DNA of 44,843 bases, from IMG/VR virus record IMGVR_UViG_3300022074_000095, positions 1 through 44,843 of that record. The stretch is one strand, 5' to 3'. Both the position numbers and the translations under genes were made by a program. Below, piece by piece: positions 36,148 to 44,125 of this stretch (the first letter of the stretch is position 1; each line of letters opens with the position of its first letter). The stretch is from a virus. Below the pieces are notes generated by a model that ran no database searches, was not told the origin of the DNA, and saw only the letters and a list, made by a program, of their open reading frames with translations.

Positions 36148-36388
36148 ACATAAGCACCTAAGCCGTGCTCAGTTTGAATTTTTACTAGATCATATGATGG
36201 AGACACTCCCTGAGCATGAACTCACAGAGTGGTTACAGTGGGTGTGGTCTATGAATGATGGAGACAGTAGTATCAGGGCTGGATCTGAGCAGGGATATCG
36301 TATGATGCAGTACGACAAGTCAAAGTTTGATGAGGAAGATGAAGAGTGCTACAGGTACACATGGACAGACGAGGATGAGATATGGTAG
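36134..36388 (+). CDS. Unknown small acidic protein
   Basis: 84 residues from a GTG start that overlaps the previous gene by 14 bases. FLLDHMMETLPEHELTEWLQ suggests a helix; the rest is acidic with Tyr/Trp. It overlaps the methyltransferase start. Not recognised. Confidence 0.55.
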   Translation: MPRIKHKHLSRAQFEFLLDHMMETLPEHELTEWLQWVWSMNDGDSSIRAGSEQGYRMMQYDKSKFDEEDEECYRYTWTDEDEIW

Positions 36389-37314
36389 ATCTTATATTAT
36401 TTGGTGACTGTAAGCAAACACTCAAACAGTTCCCACGTGGCAGTGCTCAAATGTGTGTGACATCACCTCCTTACTATGGTCTACGTGACTATGGTGGTGA
36501 GGACGCACAGATAGGACAGGAGGACACACCAGATGAGTTTGTTAACAACCTAGTAGAAGTATTTCGTGAGGTACGTGATGTACTCGCAGATGATGGTGTA
36601 CTATGGTTAAACATAGGAGACTCATACTATAACTACAGACCTGGCAGTGGTGGACTACCTAAGCAAACAGTAAGCAAGACTAATCAAGACCTACCTACAC
36701 AGTGTAACAGGAGAGCAAACAAGTTAGAAGGACTGAAAGAGAAAGACCTGATAGGTATACCATGGATGCTCGCGTTCGCATTGCGAGCAGATGGATGGTA
36801 TCTACGTCAGGATATTATATGGCATAAACCTAATCCAATGCCAGAGTCAGTCAAGGACAGGTGTACCAAATCACATGAGTATATCTTTCTACTATCAAAG
36901 AACAAAAAGTATTATTATGACAACGAAGCAATCAAAGAACCAGTCAAGCAAGACTGGGGTAAACGAGATAGGACAAGCGGTAAGTACCATAATCCTGGCA
37001 CTGGCCTTCAACCTCATAGTGGTCTTACCAAGTCTTATGAACGGAAAAATAAACGAGATGTTTGGTCAGTAACAAATAAACCATACAAGGGAGCACACTT
37101 TGCTTGTTTCCCTCCTGATTTGATTGAACCATGTATACTAGCAGGGAGTAAGAAAGGAGATATAATACTGGATCCATTCATGGGATCAGGCACCACAGCA
37201 AGTGTGGCACTGAAACATGATAGACACTACTATGGATGTGAACTACATGAAGACTATGGATCACTGATCCAAAAGAGAATTAAATCTGTACCTACCAAAC
37301 TACCAATGCTGTGA
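36382..37314 (+). CDS. DNA methyltransferase, beta class (SPPY, likely N4-cytosine)
   Basis: 310 residues with TSPPYYGLRDY at about 27-37 (motif IV) and LDPFMGSGTT near residue 265 (motif I), the order of beta-class enzymes. SPPY favours N4-cytosine methylation, though N6-adenine is possible. It would mark phage DNA against host restriction or serve in regulation. A nuclease and a second methyltransferase lie within 2.5 kb. Confidence 0.85.
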   Translation: MVDLILFGDCKQTLKQFPRGSAQMCVTSPPYYGLRDYGGEDAQIGQEDTPDEFVNNLVEVFREVRDVLADDGVLWLNIGDSYYNYRPGSGGLPKQTVSKTNQDLPTQCNRRANKLEGLKEKDLIGIPWMLAFALRADGWYLRQDIIWHKPNPMPESVKDRCTKSHEYIFLLSKNKKYYYDNEAIKEPVKQDWGKRDRTSGKYHNPGTGLQPHSGLTKSYERKNKRDVWSVTNKPYKGAHFACFPPDLIEPCILAGSKKGDIILDPFMGSGTTASVALKHDRHYYGCELHEDYGSLIQKRIKSVPTKLPML

Positions 37315-37322
37315 CAGTGAAC

Positions 37323-37368
37323 AAAGTGCACACTCACATGTCACAAGTACCAGATGAGATACTATAAT
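37323..37368 (+). promoter_or_regulatory. Boxed promoter, copy 1
   Basis: Box AAAGTGCACACTCAC (37323-37337) with the dyad AGTG-CA-CACT lies exactly 40 bases upstream of TATAAT (37363-37368). The -35 position reads GTCACA, a poor match. It precedes the small gene at 37393. Confidence 0.65.
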
Positions 37369-37392
37369 AATAGTATACAAACAAAGGAGCAC

Positions 37393-37557
37393 ATGATCAA
37401 ACTCGGTACTCAAGTTCAACACAAACTACATGACGACATCAATGGTGATGTAGTTCAATTAAACAGACGTAGCAACACTGCTACTGTTAAATTCTGGAAC
37501 TACCAAGATGAAATGATGCTTGCTTCCGTTTACTTATCTGACTTGGAGGTCGCTTAA
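37393..37557 (+). CDS. Unknown 54-residue protein
   Basis: The ATG follows AAAGGAG (37383-37389) by 3 bases, which decides it over an in-frame ATG at 37354 that precedes the -10. The sequence IKLGTQVQHKLHDDINGDVV with TATVKFW and LSDLEVA looks like a small SH3-like or KOW-type barrel. First gene after the boxed promoter. Confidence 0.6.
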   Translation: MIKLGTQVQHKLHDDINGDVVQLNRRSNTATVKFWNYQDEMMLASVYLSDLEVA

Positions 37558-37995
37558 ATGAAACATGCTACTGAGCAAGAACTAAAGGTAGACAGTTGGA
37601 CAGCAGACTATGTTACTGCTCTCAATGAAAACTTCTACAACTATCAAGTAGACTCATACACACGTATGGCAGAGAGAGAAGATTCACTCTATGCTCAAGA
37701 AAGACTTGAGGTTATCAAGGGTAGAAATCCTAAAGACCTCTACACATGGAAGGTCTACAAGGGACGTAAGTACAATAAGATTGTACAACGTGAGTTCGAC
37801 GAGAGAGAAGGCAAGTTCAGAGATGGTTCTGTTCATGCTTTCGTCGACAAGTGTACTGGTGAAGTATACAAACCCGCAGGGTGGGCAAACCCTGCCAAGC
37901 ACGTACGCTTTGATATGAGAATTATCAAAGAGCGAGCAGTTCTACATGACCCTAACCAGATCGACTGGGCAGGTGGTCACTTATACATGAGGTAA
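37558..37995 (+). CDS. DUF7717-like cyanophage protein
   Basis: 145 residues. YTWKVYKGRKYNKIV, SVHAFVDKCTGEVYKPAGW and IDWAGGHLYMR form a pattern I associate with an uncharacterised phage family (DUF7717 from memory). Directly abuts the previous gene. Basic; function unknown. Confidence 0.6.
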   Translation: MKHATEQELKVDSWTADYVTALNENFYNYQVDSYTRMAEREDSLYAQERLEVIKGRNPKDLYTWKVYKGRKYNKIVQREFDEREGKFRDGSVHAFVDKCTGEVYKPAGWANPAKHVRFDMRIIKERAVLHDPNQIDWAGGHLYMR

Positions 37996-37999
37996 ACCA

Positions 38000-38260
38000 A
38001 TGAAAACTGAAGTAATCTTAGAGCGTTACCCTTATCGCTTCGTACAAAAGGGACTACTAGAGGAGAATGGAGCACCTGACTTCAGAATCCAAAAGTTTCA
38101 TGACATACACAGGAAGTACTACGACATGTACTATCTTGATAGTCAAGCACAACTTGATTGTTGTATTGAAGACAGAGAGTATGTCAAGTGGTTAGATCCA
38201 GACCCAGAGGTAGCATCATATCCTCGTAAGGGCGACAAGGTAGTGAGTCCATACTCATGA
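38000..38260 (+). CDS. Unknown small protein
   Basis: 86 residues rich in Tyr and Asp (HDIHRKYYDMYYLDSQAQLD). Its stop overlaps the next start by four bases (ATGA). No family recognised. Confidence 0.5.
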   Translation: MKTEVILERYPYRFVQKGLLEENGAPDFRIQKFHDIHRKYYDMYYLDSQAQLDCCIEDREYVKWLDPDPEVASYPRKGDKVVSPYS

Positions 38261-38847
38261 TGAAACTAACCAACGTGGGTGGTGTAACACCCATGCTAGA
38301 TGGCAATAGGATGCGTGACTTCCTTCATAATGCTATGAACCTTAAGTGGAAGAATGGCACTGAACATGAACAACAGGTCATGGACTTGTTAGATCAGATG
38401 GGTATACATTATGTGTATCAACCCAATGGTAGTCAGGCATTTCCTGACTTTGAGATACCATCACGTTGGGGTACTATTAAACTAGAGTGTAAGTCTAGTC
38501 AAGGAGCAGCACCCATGTACAACAGTGGTAGACCACACGCAGATGGGTTGTACATATTCACAAGTAAGAACTCATTGCCCAAGGTTAAGGGAATAGAGGA
38601 TACTACTATATTCTGGGGTGATGATGTACTTAAACTTGAAAAGAGAGAAATATATGATAGAATGTTATTAGAGATGAAAGATATACTCGTTCGTTATCAG
38701 GCACTACCAGAGTGGCAGGACGACAGAGGATTTGATTTCTATCTAAGAGAGATGTACACACAGAGTGGTGGAGCAGAGTATACCAACTACTTTACACATA
38801 AAGACAGACACACATGCGAACAGAATGTATTTAATTTCTTCAGATGA
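38257..38847 (+). CDS. PD-(D/E)XK restriction-endonuclease-like protein
   Basis: 196 residues. TEHEQQVMDLLDQMG supplies a possible acidic helix, then QAFPDFEIPS and IKLECKSS give Pro-Asp64 and Glu77-x-Lys79, the type II restriction core. PMYNSGRPHADGLYIF is a substrate-binding-like segment seen in such enzymes. It overlaps the following adenine-type methyltransferase, the classic restriction-modification arrangement. It might equally be a repair or host-degrading nuclease. Confidence 0.65.
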   Translation: MMKLTNVGGVTPMLDGNRMRDFLHNAMNLKWKNGTEHEQQVMDLLDQMGIHYVYQPNGSQAFPDFEIPSRWGTIKLECKSSQGAAPMYNSGRPHADGLYIFTSKNSLPKVKGIEDTTIFWGDDVLKLEKREIYDRMLLEMKDILVRYQALPEWQDDRGFDFYLREMYTQSGGAEYTNYFTHKDRHTCEQNVFNFFR

Positions 38848-39712
38848 TGCCAACCAAGCACTAGATGGGTGGGATGACCACTCATTTGATTGTTGTATAA
38901 CTGACCCTCCATATGGTATGGGCATGGAACACTGGGATCACAGTGTACCTACAGTTGAACTATGGAAGGAAGTATACAGGACACTAAAACCTGGTAGTTT
39001 CTTGCTATCATTCTGTAGTCCACAGTTATATCATAGGATGGCAGTGGCAGTAGAGGACGCAGGATTTGAGATCAAAGATCAGATCATGTGGATGACTACA
39101 ACTAAGATGCCTAAGACTAACAGACTCAAACCCGCACATGAACCTATTGTGGTAGCACAGAGACCATGTGAAGGTAGTATTGAAGCAAACCATGCCAAGT
39201 ATGGTGTGGGTAAGATCAATATAGAGGACGCACGTGTACCTTGGGATGGTAAACCACCAACAGGATGGGTAGCAGGAGGTGCTAAACGTAGGACATTCGG
39301 TAAGGATGGCAAGACTACAGGCACACAGAAGGAGTTCGGTAAGGTAGATGCTAATCCAAAAGGTAGATACCCAAGCAACATAGTGGGTGGTGTACTACCT
39401 GAGCATCAGAAGTATTTCTATGCTCCACGTGCTACACGTAAGGAGAAGGGAGACAACAACAACCATCCTACTGTCAAACCAGTAGCATTGATGGAGTGGT
39501 TGATCAGTATATACTGTCCTGCTAAGGGAACTATACTGGATCCATTCTGCGGATCAGGAACTACAGGAGTAGCAGCACTACCCACTGAACGTAGTTTCAT
39601 AGGTATTGAAAAAGAACCAGAGTATGCTAGAATAGCAGAGGAACGGTGTTCAGTTGCCGAAGTGCCCACTGAGTTCACACCATTGGACTTCAATGCGTTA
39701 CAATTAAACTAA
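38825..39712 (+). CDS. DNA methyltransferase, beta class (DPPY, likely N6-adenine)
   Basis: 295 residues with DPPYGMGMEHWDHS at about 27-40 (motif IV) and LDPFCGSGTTG near the C-terminus (motif I), typical beta-class N6-adenine enzymes. A central Gly/Lys-rich insert (GGAKRRTFGKDGKTTG) may contact DNA. The ATG at 38825 is chosen since family similarity starts there; an in-frame start at 38765 would add residues inside the nuclease gene. Overlaps the nuclease by 23 bases. Confidence 0.85.
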   Translation: MYLISSDDANQALDGWDDHSFDCCITDPPYGMGMEHWDHSVPTVELWKEVYRTLKPGSFLLSFCSPQLYHRMAVAVEDAGFEIKDQIMWMTTTKMPKTNRLKPAHEPIVVAQRPCEGSIEANHAKYGVGKINIEDARVPWDGKPPTGWVAGGAKRRTFGKDGKTTGTQKEFGKVDANPKGRYPSNIVGGVLPEHQKYFYAPRATRKEKGDNNNHPTVKPVALMEWLISIYCPAKGTILDPFCGSGTTGVAALPTERSFIGIEKEPEYARIAEERCSVAEVPTEFTPLDFNALQLN

Positions 39713-39727
39713 CAAAGGAATTTTATT

Positions 39728-39877
39728 ATGATCACACCTATGGTAATCAGGAATCCACTATCACCTGAGCAAATAGACTATTTACTTAGTCTCATGATGA
39801 CAGCAGAAGAACCCACAGAGATTGATGGGGTTGAACTGTATAAGAAGTTAGTTATAATGAAGGGTGAATATGCTTAA
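39728..39877 (+). CDS. Unknown 49-residue protein
   Basis: AAAGGA at 39714-39719 sits 8 bases before the ATG. The peptide MITPMVIRNPLSPEQIDYLL, then acidic TAEEPTEIDGVEL and YKKLVIMKGEYA, appears fully coding. Not recognised. Confidence 0.6.
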   Translation: MITPMVIRNPLSPEQIDYLLSLMMTAEEPTEIDGVELYKKLVIMKGEYA

Positions 39878-39928
39878 GTATATGAAGTTAGCATTCGTAG
39901 TTTCTCTTATCTGGTTTTTACATTGGTC

Positions 39929-40369
39929 ATGTCTCATTCTATCTTTTATTCGGGTTACAATCGTAGAGTCACTCTTACAGACTCCTTCATTGACTGGTTC
40001 GTGGACAAGTATATCGGCAAACGGTATAAACTTGACTTCCATATTATAACCAGAGGATTGAAGCGAGAGAATATGTATGGACAGATGGGCATACTTGACA
40101 GTCTCGCACGTCCAAGGTTCTTTGAGATCACCATACACAGTGGACTCAGTAAGTGGGACTACCTACTCACACTCGCACATGAAATGGTACACGTGAAGCA
40201 GAGAGTCAGTGGAGACTGGAACCAGAAGAGATCAGGTCTCAACATATGGCACAAGGACATAGTACCACCATTCACAAAGTATTGGGATGAACCATGGGAG
40301 ATAGATGCGAGAGCATGGGAGAAGTACATAGCAAACAGAGCAATCTACGAAGGCATTGTGACAGTATAA
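39929..40369 (+). CDS. Zinc metallopeptidase-like protein (HExxH)
   Basis: 146 residues. HEMVHVKQ at 84-91 gives the zinc motif His84-Glu85-x2-His88, and Glu124 in PWEIDARAWE is the likely third ligand, similar to SprT-like or gluzincin peptidases. The start at ATG 39929 is tentative; the frame is open back to 39878 without another ATG. Target unknown. It could process phage or host proteins. Confidence 0.7.
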   Translation: MSHSIFYSGYNRRVTLTDSFIDWFVDKYIGKRYKLDFHIITRGLKRENMYGQMGILDSLARPRFFEITIHSGLSKWDYLLTLAHEMVHVKQRVSGDWNQKRSGLNIWHKDIVPPFTKYWDEPWEIDARAWEKYIANRAIYEGIVTV

Positions 40370-40370
40370 T

Positions 40371-40416
40371 AAAGTGTCCACTCATACATGAATTGACTAT
40401 CAAACTACATTATAAT
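40371..40416 (+). promoter_or_regulatory. Boxed promoter, copy 2
   Basis: Box AAAGTGTCCACTCAT (40371-40385) starts exactly 40 bases before TATAAT (40411-40416). TTGACT occurs at 40394, but with only 11 bases of spacing. It precedes the helicase gene. Confidence 0.7.
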
Positions 40417-40437
40417 AGAGATATCAACAAGGAAACT

Positions 40438-41673
40438 ATGTTATCTCTCAGACCACATCAAGAACGTACTATCGACGCATTATATGCTAATGATCATGGT
40501 ACTGTCTATATTCCTACTGGTGGTGGTAAGACTATTTGTATGATTGAGGATCTACGTACTCAGTTAGTTCAGAGTAAGTTTCCTACACTCACTGTAGTTG
40601 CTGCTCCTCGTATTATGCTAGCACTACAACTTGCTAATGAATTCAATGAGATTCTATCTGGAGTATCTAACTACAAGATTGGTAGCATACACAGTGGTGA
40701 CTCTCCATTCCATGCGATGACAGATACAGATGAGATACAGAAGTTTGTGAGATCAGCACAGTGGTTCGATGCTCATGTAATACTATTCACTACATACCAC
40801 AGTCTACACAAGATAGCAAATAACGAGTTCTTCGTAGACACTTTCTATTGTGACGAAGCACACAACACCACGCAACGCAATTTTTTTCCAAGCGTCTCTG
40901 AGGTTGTTGACCAGAGCACACGTAAGTTCTTCTTCACTGCTACACCTAAGTTCTCAGCAAAGCATGAGAGAGGTATGAACAACGAAGAGGTGTATGGTTC
41001 TAATCTCATGACAGTATCAGCAGAAGAGTTACTTGATTGTGGTGCTATCATTCCTCCGACTGTCACTGTTCATACTATTGAGTCAGTGAGAACTAAGGAA
41101 GAGGTCGCAGATCATGACGCAGAGACAGTGCTACGTGTACTTGATGCTGACAATGCTGAGAGAGTGCTCGTAAGTGCTCCGTCAGCACGTATTATCAATG
41201 CTATGATGGTATTCACAGATCTATTTCGTGAGTTGAGGTCAAGAGACTATAATGTCATGACAATTACATCTAAGCATGGTGCTATCATCAATGGTAAGAA
41301 GACAACACGTGCTAAGTTCTTCACTGCTCTTGACACATTCAGTAGCACAGGTGAGAAGTTCGTACTGTTTCATTACAGTATACTGTCAGAAGGTATCAAT
41401 GTATCTGGTCTGACTAATGTTGTACTGTTACGTAACCTAAGCACAGTTGAAATGGCACAGACTATCGGACGTGTAATCAGATTAGATTCAGTTGATCGTA
41501 AGAGAGTCAGTGATGGTAGTCTCGCACCTAGAGCATATCACAACTATGTTAAACCAACTGGATATATATCAGTACCAGTGTACAATAACTATGGTAAGAA
41601 CACTGCGAAGAGAGTACAGGCAACAGTTGATACTATCTTCACTAAAGGTAAACCCGCAGCATCATGGATTTAA
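40438..41673 (+). CDS. Superfamily 2 DNA/RNA helicase
   Basis: 411 residues. Q-like LRPHQ near the start, Walker A PTGGGKT at 26-32, a DEAH box in CDEAHN, TATPKF, and motif VI QTIGRVIR near residue 345. This is the ResIII/DEAD-like SF2 core without extra domains. The ATG at 40438 follows AAGGA by 4-5 bases. It could act in recombination, repair or RNA handling; it is not clearly the T4 UvsW. Overlaps the next gene by 10 bases. Confidence 0.88.
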   Translation: MLSLRPHQERTIDALYANDHGTVYIPTGGGKTICMIEDLRTQLVQSKFPTLTVVAAPRIMLALQLANEFNEILSGVSNYKIGSIHSGDSPFHAMTDTDEIQKFVRSAQWFDAHVILFTTYHSLHKIANNEFFVDTFYCDEAHNTTQRNFFPSVSEVVDQSTRKFFFTATPKFSAKHERGMNNEEVYGSNLMTVSAEELLDCGAIIPPTVTVHTIESVRTKEEVADHDAETVLRVLDADNAERVLVSAPSARIINAMMVFTDLFRELRSRDYNVMTITSKHGAIINGKKTTRAKFFTALDTFSSTGEKFVLFHYSILSEGINVSGLTNVVLLRNLSTVEMAQTIGRVIRLDSVDRKRVSDGSLAPRAYHNYVKPTGYISVPVYNNYGKNTAKRVQATVDTIFTKGKPAASWI

Positions 41674-42350
41674 TGACAGAATCATACACACGGTGTACAG
41701 CAAAGCACATTGAGAACATGTTCAGTATACCTGTTATCAAATACAGGTGTCACAACTGGAAGCAGAAGAAACAGGACTTCCTCGCTCTACTCAATGAACA
41801 GACATTGACTATGGGTGAGGAATCAGTGTACTCAGACTATGGTGAGTATGACACACTGACAGCAGAGCATCAGATGGGACTATATGACACACCGACCTAT
41901 CTTGATAGAGTCAAGTCACTACTCAAGGAAGAAATGGAGTGGTTCGCACATGATCTCAATGCTGACCCACAGATAGTCAGAGCGTGGTTCGAGAGAGCAT
42001 TATATAAGAACCATCATCCACCACATACACATGGACATGGAGGATGGTCAGCAGTACTCTACATTGAGTATGACCCAACAGTACATACATCAACAGTATT
42101 TGTATCACCATTCAATCACTTCGTCACTGGAATGCAATTAAACTATATGCCTACAGTTGAAGAGGGAGATCTTATTCTATTTCCAAGTTTCATCCTACAT
42201 TATACACAGTTGAATGAATCTAACGTACAACGCACAGTAGCATCATTCAACCTCACAGTAGATATGGATAATATACCACTTGGATGGTTAACAAAGGGGA
42301 ATAAAGGGGACAGTAAGCAAACCGACATAAAGCCCTTGTCAGGATTATAA
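41664..42350 (+). CDS. 2OG-Fe(II) oxygenase-like protein
   Basis: 228 residues. His121-Thr-His123 in HHPPHTHGHGGWSAVLYI, His179 in FILHYTQ and Arg190 in QRTVASFNLTV follow the oxygenase layout of a facial triad plus Arg. Fourth such protein in the window. The N-terminal ~110 residues are helical and unique. Substrate unknown. Confidence 0.65.
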   Translation: MDLMTESYTRCTAKHIENMFSIPVIKYRCHNWKQKKQDFLALLNEQTLTMGEESVYSDYGEYDTLTAEHQMGLYDTPTYLDRVKSLLKEEMEWFAHDLNADPQIVRAWFERALYKNHHPPHTHGHGGWSAVLYIEYDPTVHTSTVFVSPFNHFVTGMQLNYMPTVEEGDLILFPSFILHYTQLNESNVQRTVASFNLTVDMDNIPLGWLTKGNKGDSKQTDIKPLSGL

Positions 42351-42363
42351 TATGTGTTATAAT
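42336..42363 (+). promoter_or_regulatory. Sigma-70-like promoter before the 42447 gene
   Basis: TTGTCA, 16 bases, TATAAT. No upstream box of the type seen elsewhere in this region. Start expected near 42370, at the foot of the hairpin that follows. Confidence 0.6.
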
Positions 42364-42370
42364 AGTATCA

Positions 42371-42414
42371 GGGAAAACAAACTAGATTAACTGTGGTCTA
42401 CGTTTTGTTTTCTC
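42371..42414 (+). other. Long hairpin at the start of the transcript
   Basis: GGGAAAACAAA pairs with TTTGTTTTCTC over 11 positions (one G-T), and TAGA/TCTA add an inner stem. It begins at the predicted transcript start and ends before the ribosome site. No T run follows, so it is a 5' hairpin rather than a usual terminator. Confidence 0.6.
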
Positions 42415-42420
42415 GCACCC

Positions 42421-42428
42421 AATAAATA
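42421..42428 (+). promoter_or_regulatory. Possible late promoter (AATAAATA)
   Basis: AATAAATA follows the hairpin, but the predicted start would fall within the AAGGAG ribosome site at 42430-42435, so a functional late transcript is uncertain. Confidence 0.3.
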
Positions 42429-42446
42429 AAAGGAGACTAACAGACG

Positions 42447-42767
42447 GTGGATTCAATGCCCTTTCACTTTAAACGACATGATCTAGTAGAAGTAAATGGG
42501 GAGAGGGGATATGTAAACTGTATATGTATAGCAGTACCATCTCATCTACATCCGACAACACCTCAAAGTTATTTCACCTTGACATTAGAGGGAACACACA
42601 ACACAGATAGACAAGTCAATGTATGTGTCTATCGCCATGACTGGTCATCAGTTAAACTTATTCAATCTTATGTGGAACCAAGCAAACAGAACAATGATCT
42701 CAACATCAATGGGGTCAGTCTCAGTAGTTACAAAGAACACGCGGAAGGGGCACTTCTGGAGTTATGA
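42447..42767 (+). CDS. Unknown small beta-rich protein
   Basis: 106 residues from a GTG 11 bases after AAGGAG; an in-frame ATG at 42456 is 20 bases away. HDLVEVNGERGYVNCICIAV, YFTLTLEGT and VCVYRHDWSSVKLI suggest a small barrel. Not recognised. Confidence 0.6.
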   Translation: MDSMPFHFKRHDLVEVNGERGYVNCICIAVPSHLHPTTPQSYFTLTLEGTHNTDRQVNVCVYRHDWSSVKLIQSYVEPSKQNNDLNINGVSLSSYKEHAEGALLEL

Positions 42768-43012
42768 TGAGACTAATGTATTCTATGGTCCTTTTCACAA
42801 TTATACCTCAATGAAGGATGATTGTATTACTTATTCAGAGCATGGGACTACGAATAGCAATTTAATTAAATGTTAAATTAAATATAGTTGAGCGTGGTGG
42901 AGTGTGTTTAGAGTGTCTCTAGATTAAGTACAGAATACCTCTAGAATGTACGGAGGAATCGTTGTCTTAGCCTGCAGTCACTCGAAAGTCAACCGATTGT
43001 GTGCCAGAAATT
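42768..43012. other. Stretch without a supported gene
   Basis: A frame ending at 42876 (YDETNVFYGPFHNY, MKDDCITYSEHG) looks protein-like but has no start outside the previous gene, so it may be a remnant. The AT-rich TTTAATT and AAATTAAA near 42860-42880 can pair. From 42880 to 43012 I see nothing recognisable on either strand, and no tRNA. Confidence 0.5.
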
Positions 43013-43057
43013 AAACTGTCCACTTTTGGTCAATTCGCCCAAAACCTCTGCTATAAT
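43013..43057 (+). promoter_or_regulatory. Boxed promoter, copy 3
   Basis: Box AAACTGTCCACTTTT (43013-43027) starts 39 bases before TATAAT (43052-43057). It precedes the gene at 43083. Confidence 0.6.
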
Positions 43058-43082
43058 TAGAATATACACAAAAGGAGCAAAA

Positions 43083-43382
43083 GTGGCAGAAACTACGAAA
43101 AAGGTAAAAACTGTTACAAAACGAAGAAAGTCGCGGAAAGTGGTAAAAGATGTCACTTTTGACATTTCTGAGATAAGTACAGCTATTAACCAAATCCAAA
43201 TAAAAGATCAGAAAGTAGGAGTAATATTCCAAGGAAGTCAAACTGAGTATTTCTACAACTATACTGAGAACCTCTCAGATTTTGTGAAAGAGATAGAAAA
43301 GTTTGTAAAGGAGCAACATCTCAGTTTAGGTAAGAAATTCAATGAACTGGTAAGAAGTGGCACTTTATCCCAAATAGTATAG
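43083..43382 (+). CDS. Unknown basic protein
   Basis: 99 residues from a GTG 5 bases after AAGGAG (43072-43077). A Lys/Arg-rich start (KKVKTVTKRRKSRKVVKDV) and a helical, Tyr-containing second half. An upstream in-frame start at 42999 precedes the -10 and is rejected. Possibly nucleic-acid binding; not recognised. Confidence 0.6.
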   Translation: MAETTKKVKTVTKRRKSRKVVKDVTFDISEISTAINQIQIKDQKVGVIFQGSQTEYFYNYTENLSDFVKEIEKFVKEQHLSLGKKFNELVRSGTLSQIV

Positions 43383-43384
43383 GA

Positions 43385-43537
43385 ATGGGAAAAAGTAGCA
43401 AAAGATACAAAAAAGAGTCATTCTCACAGAAAATGAGAGAAGTGACAGATATTGAGGATCTGGAAGGATCTGGCTATATGGATATGATATCCAATAACAA
43501 GAGAATAAAGCAAAATAAGGATAAATACTACGAATGA
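43385..43537 (+). CDS. Very small charged protein
   Basis: 50 residues starting two bases after the preceding stop: MGKSSKRYKKESFSQKMREV, then DIEDLEGSGYMDM and a basic end. It overlaps the next start as ATGA. Charged, helical, unknown. Confidence 0.6.
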   Translation: MGKSSKRYKKESFSQKMREVTDIEDLEGSGYMDMISNNKRIKQNKDKYYE

Positions 43538-43719
43538 CTAAACTTATGAACTATAAGGATATCATACAAGAGTATCACCAAGGACTATTAAATGCTGATA
43601 GAACCGTGGATATGATCCAATTCTTATTAGATACGGATCTAATCTACGACTACCCAGAGTTAATGGAGGTCGCTGACTATTTTATTATGGAAGGTATGTG
43701 TTACCACGTACATTCCTGA
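43534..43719 (+). CDS. Unknown small helical protein
   Basis: 61 residues, acidic and helical (YKDIIQEYHQGLLNADRTVD, FLLDTDLIYDYPELMEVADY). Last of the boxed-promoter operon. The terminator follows 21 bases later. Confidence 0.65.
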   Translation: MTKLMNYKDIIQEYHQGLLNADRTVDMIQFLLDTDLIYDYPELMEVADYFIMEGMCYHVHS

Positions 43720-43740
43720 TTGTCAAGTTGCACCCAGAAA

Positions 43741-43783
43741 ACCCCTAAGACTGTCACTCAAAGACATCTCTTAGGGGTGTTTC
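43741..43783 (+). terminator. Rho-independent terminator, possibly two-way
   Basis: ACCCCTAAGA pairs perfectly with TCTTAGGGGT (10 pairs) around an 18-base loop that holds a TGTC/GACA inner stem, followed by GTTTCTTT. A preceding AAAA gives a weaker T run on the other strand. It lies between converging operons. Confidence 0.85.
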
Positions 43784-43840
43784 TTTATGGGTTGCAGCTG
43801 TCCCTCAAATACATCCTGCAAAGGTATGGGTCTTACATAG

Positions 43841-43883
43841 ATTGATATCCTTTATGCATGGACTCTCACCATGCCCAATCAAT
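43841..43883. other. Stacked stem-loop between converging genes
   Basis: ATTGAT/ATCAAT form an outer stem and GCATGG/CCATGC an inner stem with a seven-base loop. CCCATGGG and a repeated ATGCCCA lie alongside. It could help end the leftward genes or be a small structured RNA; no coding frame fits. Confidence 0.35.
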
Positions 43884-43894
43884 GCCCATGGGAC

Positions 43895-44125
43895 CTAGAG
43901 CGAGATTTCGTCTAGGTATGATTGTGGGATCATGTCATATTCAACATTTCCTAACCACTTGTTAATGTGGCGGGTTGTTGTTGATGAGTACCATGCATCA
44001 GTTCTTGCGTATCTGCCTTTCTTAGCGATGTAGCATGCAACAGGTGTTCTATATGAGAAGAAAACCTGATCACCATTTGAGAGGGTGACTTCAGTCTGGT
44101 TCTTAGCGATTGAATTAAGTTTCAT
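43895..44125 (-). CDS. DUF8033-like small protein
   Basis: 76 residues. VTLSNGDQVFFSYRTPVAC, the basic KKGRYARTDAWYS, TTTRHINKW and PQSYLDE follow a pattern I associate with an uncharacterised phage and plasmid domain (DUF8033 from memory). AAAGGA lies ahead of the ATG. Overlaps the preceding leftward gene by 11 bases. Confidence 0.6.
   Translation of the reverse strand: MKLNSIAKNQTEVTLSNGDQVFFSYRTPVACYIAKKGRYARTDAWYSSTTTRHINKWLGNVEYDMIPQSYLDEISL

Noticed and set aside
39870-40049. Membrane-like frame (LAFVVSLIWFLHWSCLILSF) overlapping the HExxH peptidase
   Set aside because: Starts at the end of the previous gene but overlaps the peptidase by about 120 bases and loses hydrophobic character there; not strong enough to call.
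42619-42876. 85-codon frame overlapping the 42447 gene
   Set aside because: Only the last third is protein-like and it has no independent start; possible remnant, described under the gap instead.
43796-43894. Possible tRNA in the structured gap
   Set aside because: No T-arm GGTTCRA, no acceptor pairing and no CCA; the stems do not form a cloverleaf on either strand.
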